Assembly (NCBI GenBank): GCA_902629575.1
Contig: CACORJ010000002.1
Location: forward strand, 1-64,000
Direction: 5' to 3'
Origin: an uncultured Pelagibacteraceae bacterium
GTDB taxonomy: Bacteria > Pseudomonadota > Alphaproteobacteria > Pelagibacterales > Pelagibacteraceae
DNA: 64,000 nt
Part shown: piece after piece, positions 14,609 through 24,060 of the stretch
Numbering within the stretch: the first letter of the stretch is position 1
How the letters are laid out: every line of letters begins with the position of its first letter
Translations under genes and position numbers: made by a program
The notes under the pieces: generated by a model
What the model saw: the letters and a program-made list of their open reading frames with translations, nothing else
Database searches by the model: none
What the model was told of the DNA's origin: nothing

Positions 14609-14623
14609 ATCTTTGAGTGAAAT

Positions 14624-15835
14624 ATGACAAATAAAATAACAAGAATTCCTTATGGTTTAAACGTTTATAACAATGAGGAAATAAATGCAGTTTTAAAAAC
14701 TCTTAAAAATTCCACTCAAATGGGTAAAGCAGTAAATGTTTTTGAAAAAAAAATTTCTAAATTATTTTCCAAAAAATATGGATTGATGGTTAATTCAGGT
14801 TCTTCAGCTTTGCTTTTAGCTCTTAAAGCAGTTAATTTTAAAAAAGGAAGTGAAATCATCGTCCCCTGCTTAAATTTTGGTACTGCTATTTCTTCTATAA
14901 CATTGAGCAATTTAGTGCCAATATTTGTTGATTGTGAAGTAGATACTTTACAAATTGATACAAATAAAATTGAAAAAAAAATTACTAAAAAAACAAAAGC
15001 GTTACTTATTCCTAATTTGATCGGTAACTTGCCTAATTGGAAAAAAATTAGACAAATAGCAAACAAGCATAATTTGTTAGTCATGGAGGATTCTGCAGAC
15101 ACATTAGGAGCAACTATAAATTCAAAACCAAGTGGAATTTATAGCGATATATCAATTACTAGTTTTTACGGTTCACATATTATTAGTTGTGCAGGTAATG
15201 GGGGGATGCTTGTCACAAATAATAAAAACTTTTACACTAAAGCCAAAGTTTTAAGAAGCTGGGGTAGAATGTCAACGCTAATTAAAGACTCAGAGAACAT
15301 CAATAAAAGATTAAATATTAAGCTTAAGGGGTTTGAATATGACAGAAAATTTGTTTTTTCAGAGTCAGGTTATAACTTTGAGCCATCTGAAATTGGTGCA
15401 TCTTTTGGACTTATTCAATTAAAGAAATTTAAAAAGTTTAATATGATAAGAAATAGAAATTTCAGACTTCACTGCAATTTTTTCAAAAAAATGAATAAAT
15501 TGTTTATAGTGCCAAAAATTGAGAAAAATGTTAAAACTAATTTTTTAGCCTACCCTATTATACTTAAGAATAATAATAATTTTACCAGAAAAGAATTACA
15601 GATTTATCTAGAAAAAAACAAGATTCAAACCAGGCCAATATTTAGCGGTAACACACTAAGACATCCTGCATTTGAAAATCTTATATCAAAGAAAAATATT
15701 TTAAATTCTTTTAAAAACTCTGATTATATCATGAAATACGGTTTACTTGTAGGTTGCCATCAGGGTTTAAAAGAAAAAGATATAACTTATATTCATCGTA
15801 TAATATTAAATTTTATAAAAAAAACTAATTCGTGA
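14624..15835 (+). CDS. DegT/DnrJ-fold PMP-dependent sugar 3-dehydrase (RfbH/ColD-like, His instead of catalytic Lys)
   Basis: SFYGSHIISCAGNGGML has His at the Schiff-base Lys position; no Cys cluster after RSWGR. Confidence 0.82.
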   Translation: MTNKITRIPYGLNVYNNEEINAVLKTLKNSTQMGKAVNVFEKKISKLFSKKYGLMVNSGSSALLLALKAVNFKKGSEIIVPCLNFGTAISSITLSNLVPIFVDCEVDTLQIDTNKIEKKITKKTKALLIPNLIGNLPNWKKIRQIANKHNLLVMEDSADTLGATINSKPSGIYSDISITSFYGSHIISCAGNGGMLVTNNKNFYTKAKVLRSWGRMSTLIKDSENINKRLNIKLKGFEYDRKFVFSESGYNFEPSEIGASFGLIQLKKFKKFNMIRNRNFRLHCNFFKKMNKLFIVPKIEKNVKTNFLAYPIILKNNNNFTRKELQIYLEKNKIQTRPIFSGNTLRHPAFENLISKKNILNSFKNSDYIMKYGLLVGCHQGLKEKDITYIHRIILNFIKKTNS

Positions 15836-16602
15836 ATAAAAATATAAGAAATATTAGATCAAATATTTTAAATTTGTCTTTTAAAGCAAAGTCCTCCCAT
15901 ATTGGAAGTTGTCTGTCTATAGTTGAAATATTAGTTGCTCTATACTTTAATGTGTTAAAAAAAAATGATAGATTTATTCTAAGTAAGGGTCATGCTGCAT
16001 TAGCTCTTTATTGCACCTTATATGAAAAAAAATTTATCTCTCTAAAAAATTTAAATTCATTTGGTTCTAATAAAACCACGCTGATGAATCATGTTAGTCA
16101 TAAAGTCAAAGGGGTTGAATTTTCAACAGGATCTCTTGGACATGGATTACCAATATCTGTAGGGAAAGCACTTAAATTTAAAACTAACAAAGAGAGAAAC
16201 AGGGTATTTGTTGTTATCAGTGATGGAGAAATAAATGAGGGAACGACTTGGGAGAGTTTAATGTTTGCAAGCCATCACAAATTAGAGAATTTAACTATTA
16301 TAATTGATTATAATAAAATTCAAAGTATGGATTTTGTTGATAAAGTTATTAGCATTGAACCATTAAAATCTAAACTTTTATCTTTTGGATGTAATGTTCA
16401 TGAAGTAAATGGTCATAATATTAAATCCTTAAAAAAAATACTTAAAAAGAAAAATAAAAATAAACCTAAAGTAATAATTGCTCACACCACTAAAGGTAAA
16501 GGTATCAGTTTTATGGAAAATAATAATTTATGGCATTATAAAAATCCTAATAAAAATGAACTAGATGTTGGATTGAAGGAAATTAATAATAGATATGCGT
16601 AA
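15832..16602 (+). CDS. Transketolase N-terminal (ThDP-binding) subunit, GTG start
   Basis: SKGHAALALY, GSLGHGLPISVGKAL, DGEINEGTTWE, DYNKIQ. Confidence 0.92.
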   Translation: MNKNIRNIRSNILNLSFKAKSSHIGSCLSIVEILVALYFNVLKKNDRFILSKGHAALALYCTLYEKKFISLKNLNSFGSNKTTLMNHVSHKVKGVEFSTGSLGHGLPISVGKALKFKTNKERNRVFVVISDGEINEGTTWESLMFASHHKLENLTIIIDYNKIQSMDFVDKVISIEPLKSKLLSFGCNVHEVNGHNIKSLKKILKKKNKNKPKVIIAHTTKGKGISFMENNNLWHYKNPNKNELDVGLKEINNRYA

Positions 16603-17464
16603 ATTATTTATTAAAGAACTGACGAAGGCAAACAAAAAGAAAAATATTTACTTAATAATCAATGATCTTGGTTTTAATGTTATTGAGCCTTTTAAAGATA
16701 AATTTCCAGACAGAATATTTAATGCAGGAGTTTCTGAACAAAACATGATGGGTATGGCGGCTGGAATTGCGTCAGAAAAATGCAACGTGTTTGTTTATTC
16801 AATTGCAAATTTTTCAACCTTTAGATGTGCAGAACAAATTAGAAATGATATTGATTATCATAATTTACCTGTAACTATTGTTTCAGTTGGATCGGGACTT
16901 GGTTATGGAAATTTAGGTTACACTCACCATGCATTACAAGATTATGCATTGATGAGATGTTTTTCTAACATGATAATTATGTCGCCTGGTAATAACAACG
17001 AATTAGTTTCAATTATAAATTATATAAGGAAAAATCCCCAACCATCTTATCTTAGACTTGATAAGAATGATCAAATAGATAAAAAATTTAAAAAGATTAA
17101 AGTCGAGCCAGGAAAAATAATTAAATTAGTCAATGGAAATAGTAAAAAGATTATTCTAACGACTGGTAATGTTCAAAATTTAGCTCTCAAAATAAGAAAT
17201 AAAAAATTTAAAAATCACTCAGTTTACTCTATGCCAATTTGGGGCATGAAATATAAAATAAAATTTAGAAATTTGATAAAAAAATTTGATGAAATTATTA
17301 CAGTAGAGGATCATTTACATGATGGAGGTTTTGGATCTTGGATCAAAGAATGCCTTGTTAATACTAATATCAAAACAAAAATTAAATCAAAATTTATTAA
17401 AGATAGTGTAATTAATAAAGTTGGATCATCAGATTATTTGTTAAACAAATATGGTCCAAAATAA
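16595..17464 (+). CDS. Transketolase C-terminal subunit
   Basis: NAGVSEQNMMGMAAGIA, TYTHHALQDYALMR-type transketolase Pyr/C-terminal domain. Confidence 0.92.
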   Translation: MRKLFIKELTKANKKKNIYLIINDLGFNVIEPFKDKFPDRIFNAGVSEQNMMGMAAGIASEKCNVFVYSIANFSTFRCAEQIRNDIDYHNLPVTIVSVGSGLGYGNLGYTHHALQDYALMRCFSNMIIMSPGNNNELVSIINYIRKNPQPSYLRLDKNDQIDKKFKKIKVEPGKIIKLVNGNSKKIILTTGNVQNLALKIRNKKFKNHSVYSMPIWGMKYKIKFRNLIKKFDEIITVEDHLHDGGFGSWIKECLVNTNIKTKIKSKFIKDSVINKVGSSDYLLNKYGPK

Positions 17465-17476
17465 ATGAGTAAATAA

Positions 17477-18388
17477 TTGAAAAAACTTTTAATTTTAGGT
17501 GGAAGTGGTTATGTTGGAAGTTCATTTGTAAATAATGGAATTAATCAAAATTTAACGAAACACAAAATAAATGAAATTTTTATTGTATCTCGTAAAAATA
17601 AAGTAATTAAAAAAAAATACAAACATATTAAAATTAACTATATTTCTAAAAATATACTTAATATTAAAAAACTTCCTCAAGTAGATTATGTTATTTATTG
17701 TTTAAAACATCATAATATTAGAATTAGTGAAAATTATTTTAATCATTTTAACAAATTAATTTTAAAACTTTCCAAAAAACCAAAAATATTATTTACCAGC
17801 TCTGGTGCAGTATATGGTTATAATAATAAAAAAATTAAAAATAATGAAAATAATGAAATTAATTTAAAATTAATAAGAAAATTAAAAGGTTATAAAAAAA
17901 AATATGCAATGGAAAAAATTTTTATCGAAAAAAAATTTAATGACTTGACCTTACAAAAATATAACGTTTCAATTGCAAGATGTTATACATTTATTGGTAA
18001 GGAAATTATTAAATACAAATATGCTGTAGCAGATTTAATTAATCTCACTCTTAAAAAAAAAATTATTAAATTGAAAACATCTACAAATATATACAGAAGC
18101 TATATGCATTCAGATGACTTAGTTAACTGGCTAATTGTAATTCTAAAAAATTCAAATAAAGAATGTCCAATATATAATGTTGGGTCTGATAAAGTAATAA
18201 ATCTTAAAAATTTAGCAAAATTATTTGCAAGACTATTCAATAATAAAATATCATTAAAAAAAATTACATCAAAAAGCTATGATTACTACGTTCCCTCAAT
18301 AGCTAGAGCTCGTAAAAAGCTTAATTTGAAAATTTCAATTAATTTGAAGGATGCAATAAATTCAACTATAAAAAGCTTAAATGACTAA
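17477..18388 (+). CDS. NAD-dependent epimerase/reductase (extended SDR), TTG start
   Basis: GGSGYVGSSF Rossmann motif, YAMEK (YxxxK), TSSGAVYG. Confidence 0.85.
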   Translation: MKKLLILGGSGYVGSSFVNNGINQNLTKHKINEIFIVSRKNKVIKKKYKHIKINYISKNILNIKKLPQVDYVIYCLKHHNIRISENYFNHFNKLILKLSKKPKILFTSSGAVYGYNNKKIKNNENNEINLKLIRKLKGYKKKYAMEKIFIEKKFNDLTLQKYNVSIARCYTFIGKEIIKYKYAVADLINLTLKKKIIKLKTSTNIYRSYMHSDDLVNWLIVILKNSNKECPIYNVGSDKVINLKNLAKLFARLFNNKISLKKITSKSYDYYVPSIARARKKLNLKISINLKDAINSTIKSLND

Positions 18389-19307
18389 AATAAGTATTGT
18401 AACTCCCACATTTAATGAGGAAAAAAATATAGAAAAATTATGTTCTGATATTAGAGCTGAAATGAAAAAAAATGATATCAATTATGAACACATTGTAATC
18501 GATAATGCCTCTACAGACAGAACAACATCTATTTTAAAAAAAATTTGTTTAGAGGACAAAAATCTCAAACTGATCATCAATTCAAAAAATTTTGGTCATA
18601 TAAAATCACCTTTTTATGGAATTTTACAAAGTACGGGAGATGCGTGTATTTTGATGGCTTCGGATTTTCAAGATCCAATTAATTTAATTCCAAAATATAT
18701 TGAAAAATGGAAAAATGGTTCAAAAATTGTGCTTGCAAAAAAAATTACATCCCAAGAAAATAATTTGATGTTTTCAATTAGGAAAAAATTTTATAAATTT
18801 TTGAATAAAATTTCAGAAACAAAATTAACTGAAAATACAACCGGGTCAGGAATTTTTGATAAATCAATAATTGACAAATTACGAATTATAAACGACCCAT
18901 ACCCTTATTTAAGAGGATTATTAAATGAAATAGGTGAAAAAATAGATATCATCGAGTTTGATCAACCAAAAAGGTTGTTTGGTAAAACAAAAAATAACTT
19001 TTTTACCCTTTACGATATTGGAATGCTGGGCATCATTAAACATTCAAGAGCTCCAATAAGATTAGTTACTTTAATAGGTTTTGTTTTTAGTTTTTTATCA
19101 TTTTTAACTGCTTTGGTTTATTTGGTTTATAAATTAATTTTTTGGAATTCATTTGAACTAGGTATTGCTCCATTAATTATTGGTATTTTTAGTTTGGCAT
19201 CAATACAAATTTTGCTACTTGGTATAATTGGTGAATATATTGGAATATTATTGATACACCAAAGAAACTTGCCTCTTGTTATAGAAAAAGAGAGAATAAA
19301 CTTTTAA
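18381..19307 (+). CDS. GT2 family glycosyltransferase, DPM1/GtrB-like with C-terminal TM helices
   Basis: ISIVTPTFNEEKNIEKL, DNASTDRT, MASDFQDP, two C-terminal hydrophobic segments. Confidence 0.9.
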   Translation: MTKISIVTPTFNEEKNIEKLCSDIRAEMKKNDINYEHIVIDNASTDRTTSILKKICLEDKNLKLIINSKNFGHIKSPFYGILQSTGDACILMASDFQDPINLIPKYIEKWKNGSKIVLAKKITSQENNLMFSIRKKFYKFLNKISETKLTENTTGSGIFDKSIIDKLRIINDPYPYLRGLLNEIGEKIDIIEFDQPKRLFGKTKNNFFTLYDIGMLGIIKHSRAPIRLVTLIGFVFSFLSFLTALVYLVYKLIFWNSFELGIAPLIIGIFSLASIQILLLGIIGEYIGILLIHQRNLPLVIEKERINF

Positions 19308-19361
19308 GCAAAGGGACAAAAATTATAATTTTTTAGTAAAAAAAAATATCTGTTAAAAAAC

Positions 19362-21158
19362 ATGAAAAATAAATCAATTTTTAAACGACTTGATATAATT
19401 TTTATTTCAATTTTAGTTATTATATTCTTTATAAATGGTTTAAATAAAATTTCTTATGGCCTACCCTATTTTGTTAATCAAGATGAACTTGAATTTCAAA
19501 GTAGTACTCTTTCTTCCCTTGGTTTTTTCACAAATTATATTGATCTTAACAATTATAACCCTTTATATGCACCTTTAATAAATTTAATAATTATACTTAA
19601 ATTTTTTTTTATAAACGAATTTTTAATAAATTCATTGACTGTAGATCAAGTTAAATTAAAAATTTATTTTAACCCAGAATTATTTATATTTTATGGTAGA
19701 GCAGCTAGTTTAGCTATAACAACTTTTTCAATTTTTTTCTTATATCTAATTTTTAAAAAGTTAAAAATAAATTTTTTTATTTATAGTGTTCTTCTAATTA
19801 CATTCTGCACTTCTGCAGTTGTGTTAAACATTTCAACTATTATGAGTAAAAATTCATGTAATTTATTATTGTACACATTACAGCTATACTTTTTAGTTAA
19901 ATATTTATTTAAAATTGAAAAATTTAATCTCAAATCATATTTCATATTTGGTTTACTGGCATCTCTTGCTTGGGGGGTCAATTATTGGCCAGCATTTATC
20001 TCAATATATGCAGTGTTTATATTACATTTTAAAAAATTTAAATTATTAAGATTACATTATTTATTATTATTTCTAATAATTTTTACCATTTTAGGCCCAA
20101 TCGTTAATTCTTTTTTTGTTGGAATGGGGCCTATAGATCATATAACTCCATTTGATGAAATGGAGAGGCTAAAACCATTTGAATTCGGTTTATTTTTAGA
20201 AAATTTAATTCGTAATATAGTTTCAAGTTTAAAAATAATTTATTCTACAGATAAAAATATTATTTTATTACTCATAATAGTACCCTTATTTTTTTTGAAA
20301 AAAAATATTTATCTTAAAAACGAGTTTTTAATAATTCTTTTTTTATTTATAGCACCATTATTTATATTTGGAATTTCAGGAAATTTTTATCCCCAACTAA
20401 GATACTTTGCTGGAATTATTTCTGTAATAATAATTTTAACAGCTTATATTTTGAATGAACTCAACAAAATAAAATTTAAATATTTAACTATTATTTTGTT
20501 GCTATTTAATTTTTTATTTATTTACATTAACATCAAACAGAATATTAAGATTGAAAATGTCCTTTCTGTTAAACATTCCTTTATCAATTTTAACAAGAAA
20601 ATTGATGAAAAAAATATAGACCGATCAAAAATACTCTACCTAGTTGATTTAAATTTTCAAGAAAGTTTGAAACAAAATCTTTTATATGTAGAACTATATG
20701 AGAATGATCTTATATATAAAAATAATGATTCTCTAAAAATGCTTAAAAACTCAATTAAAAAAATTAAAAAGATTAATAATACCAAGAATATAGAAACAAA
20801 CACAGAAGATTTAAAAAAAGATATAACTTTCTTTAGCTATACTTATTTGCCAATTAAAGATCCTGAAACTTTTTTTAATTTTATTAAAAAAGACTTTGAT
20901 TACCTAGTTTTAGAAGAGTCAAAACCTTTTTATATGTCAGATAGTGGTTTACAGAATAAATTAAAAAAGTATGTAAAAGAAAATTATCTATTAGAATTAA
21001 TGCAATTCGATGATAATAAAATTTTTCTTAATAATCAACAATCTATAATCCATTATTATGTGGATACACTTAGTCGCTACGACTTAGTTAAAAATATTGA
21101 TAATAAAAAATTAGAAGTAATTTACGGCATAAATTATTCATTATACAAGTTAGACTAA
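19362..21158 (+). CDS. Multi-TM GT-C fold glycosyltransferase
   Basis: Many TM segments; YFVNQDELEFQ acidic motif in first loop; adjacent to GtrB-like GT2. Confidence 0.7.
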   Translation: MKNKSIFKRLDIIFISILVIIFFINGLNKISYGLPYFVNQDELEFQSSTLSSLGFFTNYIDLNNYNPLYAPLINLIIILKFFFINEFLINSLTVDQVKLKIYFNPELFIFYGRAASLAITTFSIFFLYLIFKKLKINFFIYSVLLITFCTSAVVLNISTIMSKNSCNLLLYTLQLYFLVKYLFKIEKFNLKSYFIFGLLASLAWGVNYWPAFISIYAVFILHFKKFKLLRLHYLLLFLIIFTILGPIVNSFFVGMGPIDHITPFDEMERLKPFEFGLFLENLIRNIVSSLKIIYSTDKNIILLLIIVPLFFLKKNIYLKNEFLIILFLFIAPLFIFGISGNFYPQLRYFAGIISVIIILTAYILNELNKIKFKYLTIILLLFNFLFIYINIKQNIKIENVLSVKHSFINFNKKIDEKNIDRSKILYLVDLNFQESLKQNLLYVELYENDLIYKNNDSLKMLKNSIKKIKKINNTKNIETNTEDLKKDITFFSYTYLPIKDPETFFNFIKKDFDYLVLEESKPFYMSDSGLQNKLKKYVKENYLLELMQFDDNKIFLNNQQSIIHYYVDTLSRYDLVKNIDNKKLEVIYGINYSLYKLD

Positions 21159-21182
21159 TTTATTATCATTTAAAAAGAATTT

Positions 21183-21956
21183 TTATTTTATTTCTCTTCT
21201 TAATTGTTCAATTTTTATCTTTTGCTGTAGACTTCTACTTTTATCGTATAAAAGATTAAATTTTATTTTTTGATTAGTTTTAATCTTAATATTTTTTGCG
21301 TTTCTTACTTCAATATTATCAGCTACTGCACTGATTGGTCTTTTTATAGGATTTAAATTATTTATAGTGATTTGTGATCTGTCACTGATTATTTTTCCTT
21401 TCCATCTACGAGGACGAAATGGGCTTATGGGTGAAATAGATAATTTTTTTGAATTTAAACTTAATATAGGTCCATGTACTGATAGATTATAAGCTGTACT
21501 ACCTGCTGGAGTAGAAACTAAAACCCCATCAGAGATAAGTTTTTTTATTATTTGCTTGGATCCTTGTTTAATGGATAATGAAGCAGCTTGCCTACTTTGA
21601 CGTAAAATCGAAACTTCATTGATAGCTAAAAATTTTCTAATCTGATTTTTGTTATTTTTTACTATCATTTCAAGGGGTGAAATTATTATCTTTTTTGCCT
21701 TAGATAAATTATTCATCAAATTCTTTGTAGAAAATTTATTCATTAAAAAACCATAGTTCCCTGAGTTAATTCCATAAAAAGATTTATTTGTATTTTTGTT
21801 TTTCTTTAAAGTCTGGAGCATAAAACCATCACCACCAATTACGATTGTTATGTTAGATTTAACACGATTTGAGTCTTTTATTCTTTTAACTAATGATTTT
21901 TTTATATTTTGAGATCTTTTATTTTTATCAGAAATAATTTGAATTTTGCTCATCAT
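21183..21956 (-). CDS. nadK: NAD kinase
   Basis: VIGGDGFMLQTLK, SDGVLVSTPAGSTAYNLSVHGPIL; start trimmed to MMSKIQII because the ORF-track extension runs into tRNA-Leu. Confidence 0.92.
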   Translation of the reverse strand: MMSKIQIISDKNKRSQNIKKSLVKRIKDSNRVKSNITIVIGGDGFMLQTLKKNKNTNKSFYGINSGNYGFLMNKFSTKNLMNNLSKAKKIIISPLEMIVKNNKNQIRKFLAINEVSILRQSRQAASLSIKQGSKQIIKKLISDGVLVSTPAGSTAYNLSVHGPILSLNSKKLSISPISPFRPRRWKGKIISDRSQITINNLNPIKRPISAVADNIEVRNAKNIKIKTNQKIKFNLLYDKSRSLQQKIKIEQLRREIK

Positions 21957-21962
21957 TAGTGG

Positions 21963-22045
21963 TGCCCTCGGCCAGACTCGAACTGGCACTCCGCAAGCGG
22001 CAAGGATTTTAAGTCCTTTGTGTCTACCAATTTCACCACGAGGGC
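21963..22045 (-). tRNA. tRNA-Leu (TAA), CCA encoded
   Basis: Minus strand GCCCTCGTGGTGAAATTGGTAGACACAAAGGACTTAAAATCCTTGCCGCTTGCGGAGTGCCAGTTCGAGTCTGGCCGAGGGCACCA. Confidence 0.97.
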
Positions 22046-22103
22046 ATGAGTTATTTTCATGACTATTTATGCTGATATTTATAATTGAACAAGGTTAATA
22101 AAT

Positions 22104-22583
22104 CTAATTATTTTTACGAAAATCCCATGGAAATTCAAATTTCATATTCCAAAGTCCTAGCTTATTTTGTTTTGCATATTCTTGATCTGCAGCATATTTT
22201 CCTTTTGAATAATATGGCCAATCAAATGCAAAACCATTTCTAACTAGAATTTTTGAAAGACTTTGATTATTTACAAAACACTCTCCAAGTTTACGTTTGT
22301 ATTTATCTGATTTTTTTTCTATTTCACAAAAAACTTTATTATTCCCTATAATATCAATCAAATATTCTTTTGACAATGTTCCACAACGAACAATGGTTTC
22401 ATTTTTTAAACATTTTTGTTCTATGCCTTTGTAGTTACTTTCAGGTGCATCAATACCCGAAAATCTAATCTTTAATCCATTTAATTTTAAAGTGTCACCA
22501 TCAACTACTTTAACATTTTCGGCTGCACAAACATTCCAAATTAATAACAAACTCAGAACCACAATCCCTAAAGGCTTTTTCAT
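22104..22583 (-). CDS. Secreted thermonuclease (SNase family)
   Basis: Signal peptide MKKPLGIVVLSLLLIWNVCAA; VVDGDTLKLNGLKIRFSGIDAPE, RNGFAFDWPYYSKGKYAADQEYAKQNKLGLW. Confidence 0.92.
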   Translation of the reverse strand: MKKPLGIVVLSLLLIWNVCAAENVKVVDGDTLKLNGLKIRFSGIDAPESNYKGIEQKCLKNETIVRCGTLSKEYLIDIIGNNKVFCEIEKKSDKYKRKLGECFVNNQSLSKILVRNGFAFDWPYYSKGKYAADQEYAKQNKLGLWNMKFEFPWDFRKNN

Positions 22584-22642
22584 TTATGTTTTAATGTAAC
22601 AAATCCTTAACCATGAGTCTAACTACTAAAATCTATCTCTCT

Positions 22643-22664
22643 ATGTCCAAGTAATGTCCAAATT
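22643..22664 (+). repeat. Two tandem 11-bp repeats ATGTCCAAGTA/ATGTCCAAATT (arm-type-like)
   Basis: 11-bp period, related motif to 11103-11135 and 12576-12597. Confidence 0.4.
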
Positions 22665-22686
22665 ATCACACAAAATCCTATAAATT

Positions 22687-24051
22687 TTATCTACCTTTTT
22701 TGATTGGGTCTATTAAAAGTTTTTTAACATTATATTTATATTTACCATTATTGTAATGAAGCGAATTGACAACTAAAATTCTAGAATTTTCCATATCAAT
22801 TAAAATTGCATTGCCACCATAACCGCCCATGCCAAATATAACTTTATCTTTTAATCCTGGATAATCCATATGGAATTGCCCCCCATATGATTTTGTTCTA
22901 TTATATTCTGGTTCGTTGATATTCTCGTTATATTTTTTAGGAATTCTTCTTTTGTGAATTTCTTTTAAATACTTACCCACACAAGTATTATTTTGATAAT
23001 CATCCATCATAGCTTTTGCTATTCTAAGATAATCAAATCTTGTTGCCATTATGTTGGGATGTCCATTTCCAAACTGTTCTTTTAAACTTGTATAGCCATA
23101 ACGAATGCTATTTTTGATCTTTATTTTATCGTTGAAAACTTTGCTATAAAATTTGTCATAATCTTCACCAATTTTAAATTTCATATAGTTTAAAATTAAC
23201 TGAGTGACAAATCCATTGTAATTGTATCTTTCCTTAGATTTTTTTGTATTTTGGTTGTTAAAGTGAAAGCGCATGGTTGTTGCAATATCTGCGTCTTCAT
23301 ATGGGCCTAATTTACTTGTACCATCTTTAAATTCATCAATATATTTTTGATCACCAGTATTCATATTTAAAAAATTAATTAATTTTTGATCATGATAAAG
23401 TGAATCTTTTATTATAGGCCAGTCATTTACCCTAGCATCAACTCCATCAATATAACCCTCACATATTGCGTGACCTACTAAATAAGAAGTTACTGACTTA
23501 CCCATTGACATTGAATAAAATTTTGTTTTATTATTTAAAAACTCTCCTAACTGTTCTTTAGGAGAAAATTCATCAATCAATACTTCACCATCTTGGTAAT
23601 ACAAATAACTAAGGATGCCTTTAGTTTTCATTTGTTTTTTTACATATTTATCCTCAATTAAATTGAATTTAAAATCGTAGGAACTATTTGTCGGTTTAAA
23701 CTCTTTTAAATGTTGACTTCTATCTCTATATGAATATTTCCATAAATAATAAATCAGCGTATCTCTGTTTGGGTTTGAATGATAGGCAATATTAGTAGCT
23801 GATAATGCTTTATTTTTTATTTTGATATTTAGATTGTTAGATCCTTGAAATTTATCACATTTATTATAATACCAAATATTACTATATTTTTTTGCTTCTT
23901 TACATACAGGGTTTTCTTTCATAGTTAAATATTGATGATGTCCGTTTTCAAAAAGCCACTTATTAAAAAACCAATTTAAATTCTCAGCAAATAGATTGCT
24001 TGAAGTTAATAAGCTTAAAGAAATGATTAGTAATATTTTTTTCACATTCAA
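22687..24051 (-). CDS. Secreted serine hydrolase, beta-lactamase/NylB-like
   Basis: Signal peptide; YSMSMGKSVTSYLVG (SxxK), YNYNGFVTQLI (YxN-type). Confidence 0.82.
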   Translation of the reverse strand: MNVKKILLIISLSLLTSSNLFAENLNWFFNKWLFENGHHQYLTMKENPVCKEAKKYSNIWYYNKCDKFQGSNNLNIKIKNKALSATNIAYHSNPNRDTLIYYLWKYSYRDRSQHLKEFKPTNSSYDFKFNLIEDKYVKKQMKTKGILSYLYYQDGEVLIDEFSPKEQLGEFLNNKTKFYSMSMGKSVTSYLVGHAICEGYIDGVDARVNDWPIIKDSLYHDQKLINFLNMNTGDQKYIDEFKDGTSKLGPYEDADIATTMRFHFNNQNTKKSKERYNYNGFVTQLILNYMKFKIGEDYDKFYSKVFNDKIKIKNSIRYGYTSLKEQFGNGHPNIMATRFDYLRIAKAMMDDYQNNTCVGKYLKEIHKRRIPKKYNENINEPEYNRTKSYGGQFHMDYPGLKDKVIFGMGGYGGNAILIDMENSRILVVNSLHYNNGKYKYNVKKLLIDPIKKGR

Positions 24052-24060
24052 TTGGATTAA

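Noticed and set aside
13961-18100. Long A-runs and AAATTA-type repeats in the sugar cluster as possible repeats
   Set aside because: Low-complexity Lys/Asn/Ile codon usage in AT-rich genes, with no consistent unit.
21957-21989. N-terminal extension of NAD kinase (MPVRVWPRAPL)
   Set aside because: This segment is the tRNA-Leu 3' end; the true start is ATG at 21956 or 21953.
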